This document shows, piece by piece, positions 1-8,408 of a DNA stretch of 64,000 bases (its first letter is position 1; the number at the start of each line of letters is the position of its first letter). The stretch lies in NCBI RefSeq assembly GCF_002022005.1, contig NZ_CP017258.1, positions 620,001-684,000 of the forward strand, written 5' to 3'. This stretch comes from Campylobacter pinnipediorum subsp. caledonicus (GTDB lineage: Bacteria > Campylobacterota > Campylobacteria > Campylobacterales > Campylobacteraceae). A program made the position numbers and the translations under genes. The notes beneath the pieces were generated by a model. That model worked only from the letters and a program-made list of their open reading frames with translations. It searched no databases and was not told the DNA's origin.

Positions 1-63
1 AAGAACATCGATAAAATCGCTATTTTCAAAAAAAGAAACAAAAAAGATGTTAAAAATGTATAA
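1..63 (+). CDS. Possible 3' end of a gene that starts outside the window
   Basis: Frame 1 is open from the window edge to a TAA at 61-63 and encodes a lysine-rich tail of 20 residues (ending KKDVKNV). It stops just before the 3' end of the convergent tRNA-Arg gene. The stretch is too short to assign a family, and an open frame of this length can occur by chance in AT-rich DNA. Confidence 0.3.
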   Translation, partial: KNIDKIAIFKKRNKKDVKNV

Positions 64-64
64 A

Positions 65-141
65 TGGTGCGCCCGAGAGGATTCGAACCTCTGGCCTTTT
101 GAACCGCAATCAAATGCTCTATCCAGCTGAGCTACGAGCGC
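65..141 (-). tRNA. tRNA-Arg, anticodon GCG
   Basis: Reading the minus strand gives a full cloverleaf: acceptor GCGCTCG paired with CGGGCGC (one G-T pair), D-arm GCTC/GAGC, anticodon stem TTTGA/TCAAA around loop TTGCGGT, T-arm AGAGG/CCTCT with loop TTCGAAT, discriminator A and an encoded CCA at 65-67. The anticodon GCG reads CGC and CGU arginine codons. Many bacteria use an A34 (inosine) anticodon for this box, so G34 is worth noting. Confidence 0.95.
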
Positions 142-295
142 AAGAAGTTTAAAGTAAAATACTTATTTTAGATTTGTGATTTTATCAAAATATCCTTAAA
201 TTAAACATAGTTTGAATAAATTTATACTTTTTTTAGTGATAACTTGTTAATCTTTAGAGTAAAAATAAATTTAAAAATAATTAAAAAGGATAAAG

Positions 296-466
296 ATGAA
301 TAATTTTTTTGACAGCTTAAAAGAGATAAAAAAAGATATGGTAAAAGAGCAAAAATCGACTCAATCAAAAACAATAACAAAAGAAGATGTGATAGCAAAA
401 AAAGAAAAAAAACTAAGAGATGATTTCTTGGCGTATATAAAAGATTGCAATATAAAGAAGATTTAA
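296..466 (+). CDS. Small charged hypothetical protein (56 aa) upstream of hypF
   Basis: ATG at 296 follows a good ribosome binding site (AAAAAGGATAAAG) and the frame ends with TAA at 464-466. The product begins MNNFFDSLKEIKKDM and is about one third lysine, aspartate and glutamate, with no membrane segment or signal peptide; it looks like a soluble, mostly helical protein. It ends 3 bases before the hypF start, so the two are likely co-transcribed and perhaps translationally coupled, which would compensate for the weak TTG start of hypF. I do not recognise the family. Confidence 0.6.
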   Translation: MNNFFDSLKEIKKDMVKEQKSTQSKTITKEDVIAKKEKKLRDDFLAYIKDCNIKKI

Positions 467-469
467 ATC

Positions 470-2683
470 TTGATTCAATCATATAAATTTGAAATTTCCG
501 GCCTAGTTCAAGGTGTTGGATTTAGACCTTTTGTGTATTCATTGGCAATCAAACACAACCTTTTTGGCAATGTATACAACGATGATAGTGGTGTAAAAAT
601 CAGTATTTACGGAGATGAAAATAATATAAATTTTTTTGAAAAAGATCTGGTCAAAAAACTACCTCCGCTTGCTAGAATTGATGATATAAAAAAATACAAA
701 ATAGATGAAAAATTTGATAAATTTGAAATCATAGAATCTAAACAAGCAAAAAAAATATCACCAATACTTCCTGATTTTGCACTTTGTAAAGATTGTGAAA
801 GAGAATTTTTTGATCCAACAAATCACAGATTTAACTATCCGTTTATAAATTGCACAAACTGTGGCCCTAGATTTAGTATAATACAATCATTACCATATGA
901 CAGAAAAAACACAACAATGAGCGTATTTAAAATGTGTAAAACTTGTGAAAGTGAATATACAAACCCTTTAGACAGAAGATATCACGCACAGCCAATTTCT
1001 TGCCCCGATTGTGGGCCTAGGTTAATGCTAAAAGATAAAGATAAAAATATATTATCTATAGATGAAAAAGCTATAAAAACAGCATGTGATCTAATAAATA
1101 ATGGAAAAATACTTGCCATAAAAGGTCTTGGTGGATTTCATTTAGTTTGCAATGCATTTGATGAAAATGTAGTTAATAAATTAAGAGAGAAAAAACATAG
1201 GCCTCATAAACCATTTGCGATAATGTCAAAAAATATAGGCTCGGCAAAACAAAATGCTCATATATCAAAAGATGAAGAAGAGCTTTTAACATCAAATTTA
1301 AAGCCAATAGTTCTTCTAAAAACAAAAAATGAAACAAAAATAGCAAAAAGTGTAGCTCCAAATTTAAACAAAATAGGATTAATGCTTCCATTTAGCGGAA
1401 TTCATCTAGCTCTTTTTAAGTATCTAAAATGCGATATAATAGCAACTAGTGCAAATATGTCATCACAACCAGTTATATACAAAGAAGATCAGCTATTAAA
1501 TTCCTTATCAGATGTTATTGATTTTTATTTAGATCACGATAGAGAGATATTTTTTCCAAGTGATGATAGTATAGGATTTGTAAACAATAAAAAAACATTT
1601 TTTATAAGAACATCAAGAGGACTTAATCCAAATTTTATAAGCACAAACTCAAACAAAAAAGGAGTTTTTTTAGCACTTGGAGCTGAGCTTAAAAATCAAT
1701 TTGCTATATACAACAACGGAACTATAATCATAAGCCCATATATAGGTGATCTGAAAAATGTAGCAACCTTTGATAGATTTTTAGATGTCTTAAACTTATT
1801 TCAAAGTACATATGAGCTTAAATTTGATGAAGTTATAGCTGACTTACACCCTCAATTTTTGAACTTAAAATATGCTAAGTCAAAACAATACAAAATAACG
1901 CAAATTCAACACCATTATGCACATTTGCTTAGTGTTATTCTTGAAAATAATCTATCTTTGGATAAAAAATATCTTGGATTTTGTTTTGATGGAACTGGTT
2001 TTGGGGATGATGGTAAGATTTGGGGTGGCGAAGTTTTTGAAATAAATGGCAAAAATTACAATAGACTCTATCATTTTGATGAATTTTTATTGCTAGGTGG
2101 AGAAAGTAGCATAAAAAATATACATAAATTAGCACTTAGCGTGATATTTAAATACGATATAGAAGTTGAAGCTAGAGAATTTCTAGATCAATTTGATAGC
2201 AAAACTATAAAAAATTTAAAACTAATATCAAAAAATAATCAATCATCAATAAAAACAAGCTCTCTTGGTAGGATATTTGATGCTTTTGCTTGTATAGTGC
2301 TTGGTATAAATAATATAAGTTATGAAGCACAAACTGGAATGGAGCTTGAAAAATTTTATGATGAAAATTTAGATTTTAGCTATGAATTTAAATTAGATGA
2401 TGGTATTATAAATTTTAAAGATGCTTTCCTGGGTGCTTTAAAAGATGACAAGATAAAAGCTTCAACTGGATTTATAAACGGAGTAGCAAACTTAATGTGT
2501 AAAATAGCAATAAAAGAAGATTTGGAGGTTATTTTTTCTGGTGGTGTTTTTCAAAATAGCATACTTTTAAATGCAATTCATAATAAATTCAAACATCATA
2601 ATATAAAATACTATGAAAATTCAAAATTTTGTTCCAATGATTCAAATATATGCTTAGGACAAATTCAATATCTCTTAATATAA
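470..2683 (+). CDS. hypF: HypF carbamoyltransferase, [NiFe]-hydrogenase maturation
   Basis: HypF makes the carbamoyl-adenylate that becomes the cyanide ligand of [NiFe]-hydrogenase, working with HypE in the cytoplasm. The 737 residues show the full family order: an acylphosphatase-like domain at the N-terminus (GLVQGVGFRP, Arg19), two zinc fingers (Cys106/109/128/131 and Cys156/159/178/181), a YrdC-like nucleotide-binding domain (KGLGGFHLVCNA near residue 215), and a C-terminal Kae1-like domain (HHYAH, GFCFDGTGFGDDG and SGGVFQN). The start is TTG at 470, chosen because the acylphosphatase motif begins only about 10 residues later and no ATG is nearby. nikR follows 9 bases downstream, linking hydrogenase maturation with nickel control. 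Confidence 0.95.
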   Translation: MIQSYKFEISGLVQGVGFRPFVYSLAIKHNLFGNVYNDDSGVKISIYGDENNINFFEKDLVKKLPPLARIDDIKKYKIDEKFDKFEIIESKQAKKISPILPDFALCKDCEREFFDPTNHRFNYPFINCTNCGPRFSIIQSLPYDRKNTTMSVFKMCKTCESEYTNPLDRRYHAQPISCPDCGPRLMLKDKDKNILSIDEKAIKTACDLINNGKILAIKGLGGFHLVCNAFDENVVNKLREKKHRPHKPFAIMSKNIGSAKQNAHISKDEEELLTSNLKPIVLLKTKNETKIAKSVAPNLNKIGLMLPFSGIHLALFKYLKCDIIATSANMSSQPVIYKEDQLLNSLSDVIDFYLDHDREIFFPSDDSIGFVNNKKTFFIRTSRGLNPNFISTNSNKKGVFLALGAELKNQFAIYNNGTIIISPYIGDLKNVATFDRFLDVLNLFQSTYELKFDEVIADLHPQFLNLKYAKSKQYKITQIQHHYAHLLSVILENNLSLDKKYLGFCFDGTGFGDDGKIWGGEVFEINGKNYNRLYHFDEFLLLGGESSIKNIHKLALSVIFKYDIEVEAREFLDQFDSKTIKNLKLISKNNQSSIKTSSLGRIFDAFACIVLGINNISYEAQTGMELEKFYDENLDFSYEFKLDDGIINFKDAFLGALKDDKIKASTGFINGVANLMCKIAIKEDLEVIFSGGVFQNSILLNAIHNKFKHHNIKYYENSKFCSNDSNICLGQIQYLLI

Positions 2684-2692
2684 AGGATAACA

Positions 2693-3107
2693 ATGGATGA
2701 AATTATAAGATTTAGTGTATCTTTGCCAAAACCTCTATTAAACGAATTAGATAATAGAATAGAAGAAAAAGGGTATGTGTCAAGAAGTGAGTTTATAAGA
2801 GATATGATTAGAGAAAAAATGGTTCAAGATAGCTGGAACAATGAAAAAAAATACGTTAATTGGTGTTTTAACACTAATATACGAACATCATCATAGCGAT
2901 CTTGTTTTAAGAATGTTAGAACTTCAACACGATGCTGATATAGAAATAATTTGCACAACACATATACACCTTAACCATGAAAATTGCCTTGAAACACTAG
3001 TACTAAAAGGTAGGGGAAAAAAAATAAAAAAATTTTGTGATAGAATTGGTGGTCTAAAAGGTGTAAAGCTATGTGAACTTACCAAAACAGCAGTAACACA
3101 TAGCTAA
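2693..3107 (+). pseudogene. nikR: nikR nickel-responsive regulator, split by a one-base frameshift at an A8 tract
   Basis: NikR is a ribbon-helix-helix repressor/activator that binds Ni(II) through a C-terminal ACT-like domain. The first frame (from 2693) gives the DNA-binding half ([18 protein letters not shown], then [14 protein letters not shown]) and the second frame (to 3107) gives the metal-binding half. They are offset by one base at the A8 run at 2844-2851. Reading the run as seven A joins them as [20 protein letters not shown] and yields a 137-residue protein, the usual NikR length, with nickel ligands His79, His90, His92 and Cys98 all present. Because everything else is intact, this is either a recent mutation, a phase-variable or slippage-rescued gene, or a sequencing error. 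Without correction, translation runs on to a 67-residue product containing only the DNA-binding half. Confidence 0.88.
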
Positions 3108-3109
3108 TA

Positions 3110-3463
3110 TTAGTCTCTAAATATAAGTCTTTTTATCTTATTTAGCCCCAATTTCATACCGCTATATCTCATTATTTTAGCCATTTGTTTCCAAATAGGT
3201 AATTCATAGCATGGGTGTGGACATTTGTGGCATCTTGGTTTTTCTATATGTGGACACCTTTTTAGTCTTTCATAGGCATAATTCGTAATTTGCATACATT
3301 CATCACATAAACAAACATCCATATTTAGCATATTATTTTCACCATTAAAATCTACAGAAATACTCCTTTGTGTTTTTTTATCATCTTTATGTTTATCATC
3401 ACAATAAAGCTGAATAAATTTTGTTACAGTTTGTATTTCACTTTTAAATTTATCTTTTGTCAT
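3110..3463 (-). CDS. YgbA-type nitrous oxide-stimulated promoter family protein
   Basis: The 117-residue product matches the small cysteine-rich family that includes E. coli YgbA, whose gene responds to nitric oxide. Diagnostic features are the paired cysteines at LCDEC, the stretch ending KRCPHIEKPRCHKC, PHPCYEL, and the tail IMRYSGMKL. Length fits the family. The gene converges on nikR with 2 bases between stop codons. Family members are linked to nitrosative stress and iron handling; the exact reaction is not established to my knowledge. Family assignment is fairly secure, function is not. Confidence 0.8.
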   Translation of the reverse strand: MTKDKFKSEIQTVTKFIQLYCDDKHKDDKKTQRSISVDFNGENNMLNMDVCLCDECMQITNYAYERLKRCPHIEKPRCHKCPHPCYELPIWKQMAKIMRYSGMKLGLNKIKRLIFRD

Positions 3464-4114
3464 TTTTCTATATCTTTACTTTTTTATTTAACATAAATAT
3501 AACAAAAAAAATATATAAATTCATTAAGATAAATCAAGAAAATAACAAAAAAAAATAATTATTTTAATATTTTTTCGTTGCGATTTAAAAATTATAGAAT
3601 ACAATTAGACCTAATTGTATACAAAAGTAAAAAAATCGCTTTAAGAATAGTGTTTTATTGCTTATTGTATTTATTATTTTTTAAGTTTAATTTGTTTGTA
3701 ATAAATCCTATAAAAGTATAGAAGCTGGCTGAAATATCATAGATATGGTAGTAGAAAAAGACTTGCTTACCGTATGAACCGATTATATAAATATTTTTAT
3801 AATACAAAACAACAAGCAAAAACAAATCATAGATAAAACAAATAAATATGCTAAATGGCCAAAAAAGCACATTAATAGCATATTTTTTACTGATAAGTAT
3901 AATTTAGCAAGATGAGTTGTAATAAAGATGAAGTTAGATAAACAAATAAAAGAACTTTAGTTAAGAAATGAAATTCTAAAATGCTAAACGATGACACAAT
4001 AAAAGCCGAAAGTATAGACTATAAAGATGATTTAAAGAATAAACTTTAAATTCTTAAATTGAATTTTTATAAAAATATATTAGAATATACAAAATTATAA
4101 ATTAGGAACAAAAA
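3464..4114. other. AT-rich intergenic region with gene debris
   Basis: This 650-base stretch has no convincing complete gene. A minus-strand open frame (3655-3870, 71 codons; extendable upstream without an ATG) would encode two hydrophobic segments and could be a fragment of a membrane protein. On the plus strand, 3928-4048 reads as a short coding-like sequence (MKLDKQIKEL, stop, LRNEIL, frameshift, MLNDDTIKAESIDYKDDLKNKL without a longer frame), typical of a decayed gene. A perfect 8-base inverted repeat with a 2-base centre lies at 3601-3618. Confidence 0.5.
3601..3618. promoter_or_regulatory. Palindrome ACAATTAG-N2-CTAATTGT, possible operator
   Basis: The arms ACAATTAG and CTAATTGT are perfect reverse complements around AC. 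It lies about 140 bases upstream of the YgbA-type gene and faces a gene-poor region. Symmetric 18-mers of this kind are typical dimeric-regulator sites, but it does not match the TTAAC-N4-GTTAA pattern I know for Campylobacter NssR, so no regulator is named. Confidence 0.25.
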
Positions 4115-4885
4115 ATGCAGCAAGACAATTTAGAATTTTGGAAAAATCAAGCACTTAAATATAAAAATAACATAAAAGCTGTAAATTTTGATTCAAATTC
4201 GGAAGAACTTGAGAAATTATTTTTAGAAAAATACATTCCAGACAATAAAATTGTTTGTGATTTTGGTTGTGGAAATGGTTTAAACATCATAAATCTGGCT
4301 AAACAAAGACCAAATTCTACATTTTATGGAATAGACGCTGTAAAAGAAATGATAGAAAATGCAAACAGTCAAATACAATCTTTGCAAAATATAAAATTCT
4401 TAAATTTATCTGCAACAGATAATTTGTCTGATAAACTTCAAATAAAATTTGATATTATCATAAGTAAAAGATTGTTGATAAATTTAAAAGGTGATTTAAA
4501 ATATAAAGCTATAAATAATATATATAAATGTTTAAAGCAAGATGGTACATATATTATGGTGGAAGCTTTTATAGAGCCGCTAGAAAAAATAAATAAATTA
4601 AGAGCAGCTTTGAATCTTGAACCAATTCAAGTACATCATTTCAATGAATATCTAAAAAATGAATTTTTAGATGATATAAAAGACAAATTTAAGATCAAAG
4701 AAATTTGTGATTTTAATAGTATTTATTATTTTATATCTAGAGTTTTAAATGCTGCAAACTCAAGTCCCAACAATCCATCTTATGATAGTAAATTAAATCA
4801 AATAGCATTAGCTTTATCAAAAACAGAAAATTTAAAGATAGATGGGTTGTCTCCAGAAATTATGTATATTTTTAAAAAACTATAA
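4115..4885 (+). CDS. Class I SAM-dependent methyltransferase
   Basis: A 256-residue Rossmann-fold methyltransferase. Motif I is VCDFGCGNGLN (around residues 46-56), followed by the acidic residue of motif II in FYGIDAVKEM and a motif IV-like IIISKRLLIN. The N-terminus (DNLEFWKNQALKY) resembles small-molecule methyltransferases more than DNA or rRNA enzymes. A good ribosome site (TTAGGAAC) precedes the ATG. It is an isolated gene in an AT-rich, gene-poor stretch, consistent with acquisition by transfer. The substrate cannot be told; surface glycan modification is one possibility. Confidence 0.75.
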   Translation: MQQDNLEFWKNQALKYKNNIKAVNFDSNSEELEKLFLEKYIPDNKIVCDFGCGNGLNIINLAKQRPNSTFYGIDAVKEMIENANSQIQSLQNIKFLNLSATDNLSDKLQIKFDIIISKRLLINLKGDLKYKAINNIYKCLKQDGTYIMVEAFIEPLEKINKLRAALNLEPIQVHHFNEYLKNEFLDDIKDKFKIKEICDFNSIYYFISRVLNAANSSPNNPSYDSKLNQIALALSKTENLKIDGLSPEIMYIFKKL

Positions 4886-5295
4886 TATAGATAAAAATAA
4901 AAAATTTCTTATTTTTAAAGTTATTTTAATATTTACCATTTAAACAAAAAGAATATGCATAAATTTAAAATTACGTACAAAACTTATGCTTATCATGGTT
5001 TTTGCTATGTATTATTGTCGCATTATCAATTTTGTATTTTAAAGAATATTACAACATATATAAACAAGCTAAGATTTTACCAAAAAATATTTATTAAGTT
5101 TCATGTATTTATTAAATACAAATAAAGCGTAGAATTAGATTAAACTTTGTAAAATCTAACAAATTCATTAGAAATTTTAATCATAACAAGCGACAACAAT
5201 AAAATTTAAAAAGAACTTGTCAATATAGCTGAGGTATAAAAAGTGTTCACGCTACACTAAATTCAAATCTAAATAAATTTAAAGTGAGAGTTTAG
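4886..5295. other. AT-rich intergenic region, no gene supported
   Basis: About 410 bases between the methyltransferase and kdsB. One open frame at roughly 4964-5098 encodes a hydrophobic stretch followed by a basic tail (ending KQAKILPKNIY) but has no start codon or ribosome site and is preceded by stops. It may be the tail of a lost membrane protein. Nothing else is evident. Confidence 0.4.
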
Positions 5296-6006
5296 TTATC
5301 TAAACTCATTTAATGCTTTTTGCAAATCCTCTTTACTGTCTATTCCTATACTTTTACTGCTAACTTCTAGCATTAGTATTTTTTTGCCATTTTCAAGAAC
5401 TCTTAATTGCTCTAATTTTTCTAGGTTTTCAAGCGTGGAATAAGAAAGGTTGCAAAATTCATTCAAACTTTTAACGCTATATCCATAAATTCCAAGATGG
5501 GCTTTATAGGTAGCCATCAGATCGGATCTATTAAAAGGAATACAAGAGCGAGAAAAATAAAGAGCATATCCATCTTTATCTGTCACAACTTTTACTAAAT
5601 TTGAATCATCTACATTTTCTTTATCTATTTTTTTATAACAAGAAAACATAAAAGCATTATTTTGATTTTTTGTGCAAAAAGTCTTAAAATTTTGTATAAC
5701 CTCTGTTTCTATAAATGGCTCATCGGCTTGAACATTAATAATTATCTCATCATCCTTAAGGCCTAAAATCTCAGTAGCTTGTCTTATTCTATCTGTTCCG
5801 CTTTGATGATTTAAGTCAGTTAAAACAGCTTTTATGTTGTATTGTTTTGCTATTTGAAGAACTTTTTCATCATCAACAGCAACAACCACATCATCACATT
5901 CACTAACAGCCTTTGCCGTGGCAACAAACATAGGAACCCCGTTTATAGGGGTTATTATTTTTTCAGGAAACCTTGTTGATTTTAATCTTGCTGGAATGAT
6001 AATCAT
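5296..6006 (-). CDS. kdsB: 3-deoxy-manno-octulosonate cytidylyltransferase (CMP-KDO synthetase)
   Basis: KdsB activates KDO as CMP-KDO for lipooligosaccharide core synthesis. The protein opens with IIIPARLKSTRFPEK, the nucleotide-binding signature, and has NVQADEPFI, the metal-binding region, and the C-terminal GIDSKEDLQ. I start it at the ATG at 6006, which overlaps the thrC stop as ATGA; an ATG 12 bases further upstream adds only MDKT. Length is then 236 residues, normal for the family. It is the last gene of the leftward nadE-DegT-lpxK-thrC-kdsB block. Confidence 0.95.
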   Translation of the reverse strand: MIIIPARLKSTRFPEKIITPINGVPMFVATAKAVSECDDVVVAVDDEKVLQIAKQYNIKAVLTDLNHQSGTDRIRQATEILGLKDDEIIINVQADEPFIETEVIQNFKTFCTKNQNNAFMFSCYKKIDKENVDDSNLVKVVTDKDGYALYFSRSCIPFNRSDLMATYKAHLGIYGYSVKSLNEFCNLSYSTLENLEKLEQLRVLENGKKILMLEVSSKSIGIDSKEDLQKALNEFR

Positions 6007-7463
6007 TGTTTTATCCAAGATAAAATTTCATCTTTTACGCTGTCTTTTTCAACTATATCAGGGTGTAAATTCTTAGCATTGAATAACTTTTTTATGCTTT
6101 TTGGAATTTCTTGATCTAGTTTTTTGGCAAGTTTTTTAAGTCCTTGTTTCTCATCTTTGCTTTGCATATCACAAGCTTTTAGCATACTAGGTGCAAATTT
6201 TACCCAATGTGCTGTTGATGTTACTATGTTTATGCTTTTATCATCTATCATTTTAAAGCAAGTAGCAGTATGCGGGTCTATAGCATAGCCTTTTTTAACC
6301 CATTTTTTTATAAATTTCTCACACTCTTTGTCAGTGCAAAAATCAGCCACAAAATCCTCTTGTAATTTTGCAAGTTCGCTCTTTTTGAGTTTATAAAATT
6401 TGTTTTTACTCAAATCTTTCATAAGCTCTCTTGTCCTAACGGCTCCAAATTTATCAAACAATAGTCTTTCTATATTTGAACTAATCAAAATATCCATCGC
6501 AGGACTTATAGTTTTTGCTAATTTTTTATCTCTTAAATCATATTTTCCGGTATTAAAAAATTCTGTCAAAATTTTATTTTTATTTGATGCTATTTTTATT
6601 TTTCCTATTTTAGCACCCATTTTTTTTGCATAATAAGCACCCAAAGCATTTCCAAAATTTCCACTTGGAACAATGATGTCAATACTTTGATTTTCATCTA
6701 TAACCTTATCTTTTAAAAGCTTTGCGTAAGTATAAGCATGATAAATAATTTGAAACATTATGCGACCAAAATTTACAGAATTTGCAGCACTTAGATTTAG
6801 ACTTTCTCTTTTAAGTTCGGCTTTAAACCCATCATCAGCTAAAAGAGTTTTTAGTGTATTTTGGGCATCATCAAAATCACCTTTTATACCTATCACTTTT
6901 AAATTTTCACCTTTCATACAAACCATCTGAAGTCTTTGAACTTCACTTGTTCCATCGGCTGGATATATGCAAACGACCTTTATATTTTCAGTATTTGCAA
7001 ATGTGTTTAGTGTTGCAGGCCCTGTATCGCCGCTCGTAGCACACATAATCAGATATTTTTCATCTTTTTGTTTAGCCAGGGAGCTTAAAACTTCACCAAA
7101 TGGAGCAAGAGCCATATCTTTAAAAGCACGAGTAGGTCCGTGATATAGCTCATTTACATATATATTTTTATCTATTTTTTTTAGTTCAACTGGGTTTTTT
7201 GGATCATCAAAGCTTCTATATCTTTTTAAAGCTTTTTTTAAAATATCTTTTTTAATATCAAACTTAAATAATTTTAAAATTTCTAATGCAAATTTTTCAT
7301 ATTTCAAATCAGCCAATTCACTCCAAAGTTCTTGTGAAATACAAGGAAATTTTTTTGGTGCATAAAGACCACCATATTTACTACTAGGTGATAATAATGC
7401 CTGAGTAAGCTCTACTTTTTTTAGATTTTCATCTTTTTTTGCTCTTGTTTGGACTAATTTCAT
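6003..7463 (-). CDS. thrC: Threonine synthase
   Basis: Threonine synthase converts O-phosphohomoserine to threonine using PLP. The 486-residue length matches the long form. The PLP lysine is Lys115 in GPTRAFKDMALAPFG; further family motifs are CATSGDTGPA, the phosphate-binding SGNFGNALGAYYAKK, and the C-terminal STAHWVKFAPSM. It overlaps kdsB by an ATGA and lies 33 bases downstream of lpxK, an order also seen in C. jejuni. Confidence 0.95.
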   Translation of the reverse strand: MKLVQTRAKKDENLKKVELTQALLSPSSKYGGLYAPKKFPCISQELWSELADLKYEKFALEILKLFKFDIKKDILKKALKRYRSFDDPKNPVELKKIDKNIYVNELYHGPTRAFKDMALAPFGEVLSSLAKQKDEKYLIMCATSGDTGPATLNTFANTENIKVVCIYPADGTSEVQRLQMVCMKGENLKVIGIKGDFDDAQNTLKTLLADDGFKAELKRESLNLSAANSVNFGRIMFQIIYHAYTYAKLLKDKVIDENQSIDIIVPSGNFGNALGAYYAKKMGAKIGKIKIASNKNKILTEFFNTGKYDLRDKKLAKTISPAMDILISSNIERLLFDKFGAVRTRELMKDLSKNKFYKLKKSELAKLQEDFVADFCTDKECEKFIKKWVKKGYAIDPHTATCFKMIDDKSINIVTSTAHWVKFAPSMLKACDMQSKDEKQGLKKLAKKLDQEIPKSIKKLFNAKNLHPDIVEKDSVKDEILSWIKQ

Positions 7464-7496
7464 ATGCTACCTTTTGTATAGTTATATTTATTTTAA

Positions 7497-8408
7497 TTAT
7501 AAAATTTTTGAGTTTATAAGCTCTTTAAACTCACCACTAAGTCTTACTTGTAGTTTTATCAATGACACATTAAGACCAAAATCTTTAATCTTTACAAAAT
7601 CTTTATTTGTAACCAAAATAGATGTTGCATTATGCTCTTTTATGATTTTTAACAACTCATCTTTTTTGAAGCTATAATGGTCTGGAAAATAGTAATATCC
7701 CACACACATTTTTTTAAATTCATCAAGTCTATTTGGATTTGCTATAGCTGAAATCAAAACCATTCTTTGAGTAGGATCTATTATCTTTGTGCTTTTAAAA
7801 TAAGAGATATCTTCTTTGGCTATAAAATCAGCAAATTTATAAAAATAAAAAGGATATCTATAAGCCCCACTAGGTATACAAACATCAAAAAATGGTTTTT
7901 GCTTTGGTTTTATGAGAATATTAAATTTTTTTATATGAAATTTACCAAAACCATCATCTAAAAGTATATATTTTGCACCGAGCTCTTTTGCTTTTTGTAT
8001 AGCAATGTTTCTATTTTCGCTAACGATTACATTGGCGTTTTTGACATTTGTTGCATACTCCATAGCCTCATCGCCGCTAGTTAAGACATCAGTTAAAATA
8101 TCTCCGTTTATACAAACGCAAACAAGCCCGCTACTCTGTCTTTTATAGCCCCTTAGAATTATAAAACCATCTTTAAATTCATTCGCTATAGCCATACAAA
8201 GGGGGGTTTTGCCGCTACCACCAAGGGTTATGTTTCCTATGCTTATTATAGGTATTTGAAAATCTATCTCTTTTGAAAATTTTTTTTTAAAATAGACTGC
8301 AAAAGTATATAAAATAGTTATCGGAATTAAAAAAAATGATAAAATTTTATCAAAAATATTTGGGTGATAAAAATATCTTTGCACCCAAATATTTAACTTA
8401 TTAAACAC
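7497..8408 (-). CDS. lpxK: Tetraacyldisaccharide 4'-kinase (lipid A)
   Basis: LpxK phosphorylates the lipid A disaccharide at the inner membrane. The Walker A region is IGNITLGGSGKTPL near residue 57, preceded by a hydrophobic anchor (FFLIPITILYTFAVYF, about residues 24-39). The motifs ILRGYKR, SGDEAMEY and LLDDGF are also family hallmarks. At 303 residues it is of usual length. Its start overlaps the end of the upstream DegT-type gene by 8 bases, so the two are translationally coupled. Confidence 0.92.
   Translation of the reverse strand: MFNKLNIWVQRYFYHPNIFDKILSFFLIPITILYTFAVYFKKKFSKEIDFQIPIISIGNITLGGSGKTPLCMAIANEFKDGFIILRGYKRQSSGLVCVCINGDILTDVLTSGDEAMEYATNVKNANVIVSENRNIAIQKAKELGAKYILLDDGFGKFHIKKFNILIKPKQKPFFDVCIPSGAYRYPFYFYKFADFIAKEDISYFKSTKIIDPTQRMVLISAIANPNRLDEFKKMCVGYYYFPDHYSFKKDELLKIIKEHNATSILVTNKDFVKIKDFGLNVSLIKLQVRLSGEFKELINSKIL

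Noticed and set aside
222-482. Minus-strand open frame of 86 codons with a leucine-rich product
   Set aside because: It lies opposite the 56-residue plus-strand gene and the hypF start, is made of low-complexity Leu/Phe from the complement of A-rich DNA, and has no ribosome site.
2844-2851. Programmed -1 ribosomal frameshift in nikR
   Set aside because: A -1 slip leads into the wrong frame; the second half needs +1 (or -2), so transcriptional slippage or tract-length change is the more plausible rescue.
2841-3107. nikR second frame as an independent gene starting at its own ATG
   Set aside because: It would encode only a metal-binding ACT-like half without a DNA-binding domain; the two frames join into one normal NikR by removing one A.
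4964-5098. Small hydrophobic open frame between the methyltransferase and kdsB
   Set aside because: No start codon, no ribosome site, and stops directly upstream in frame.
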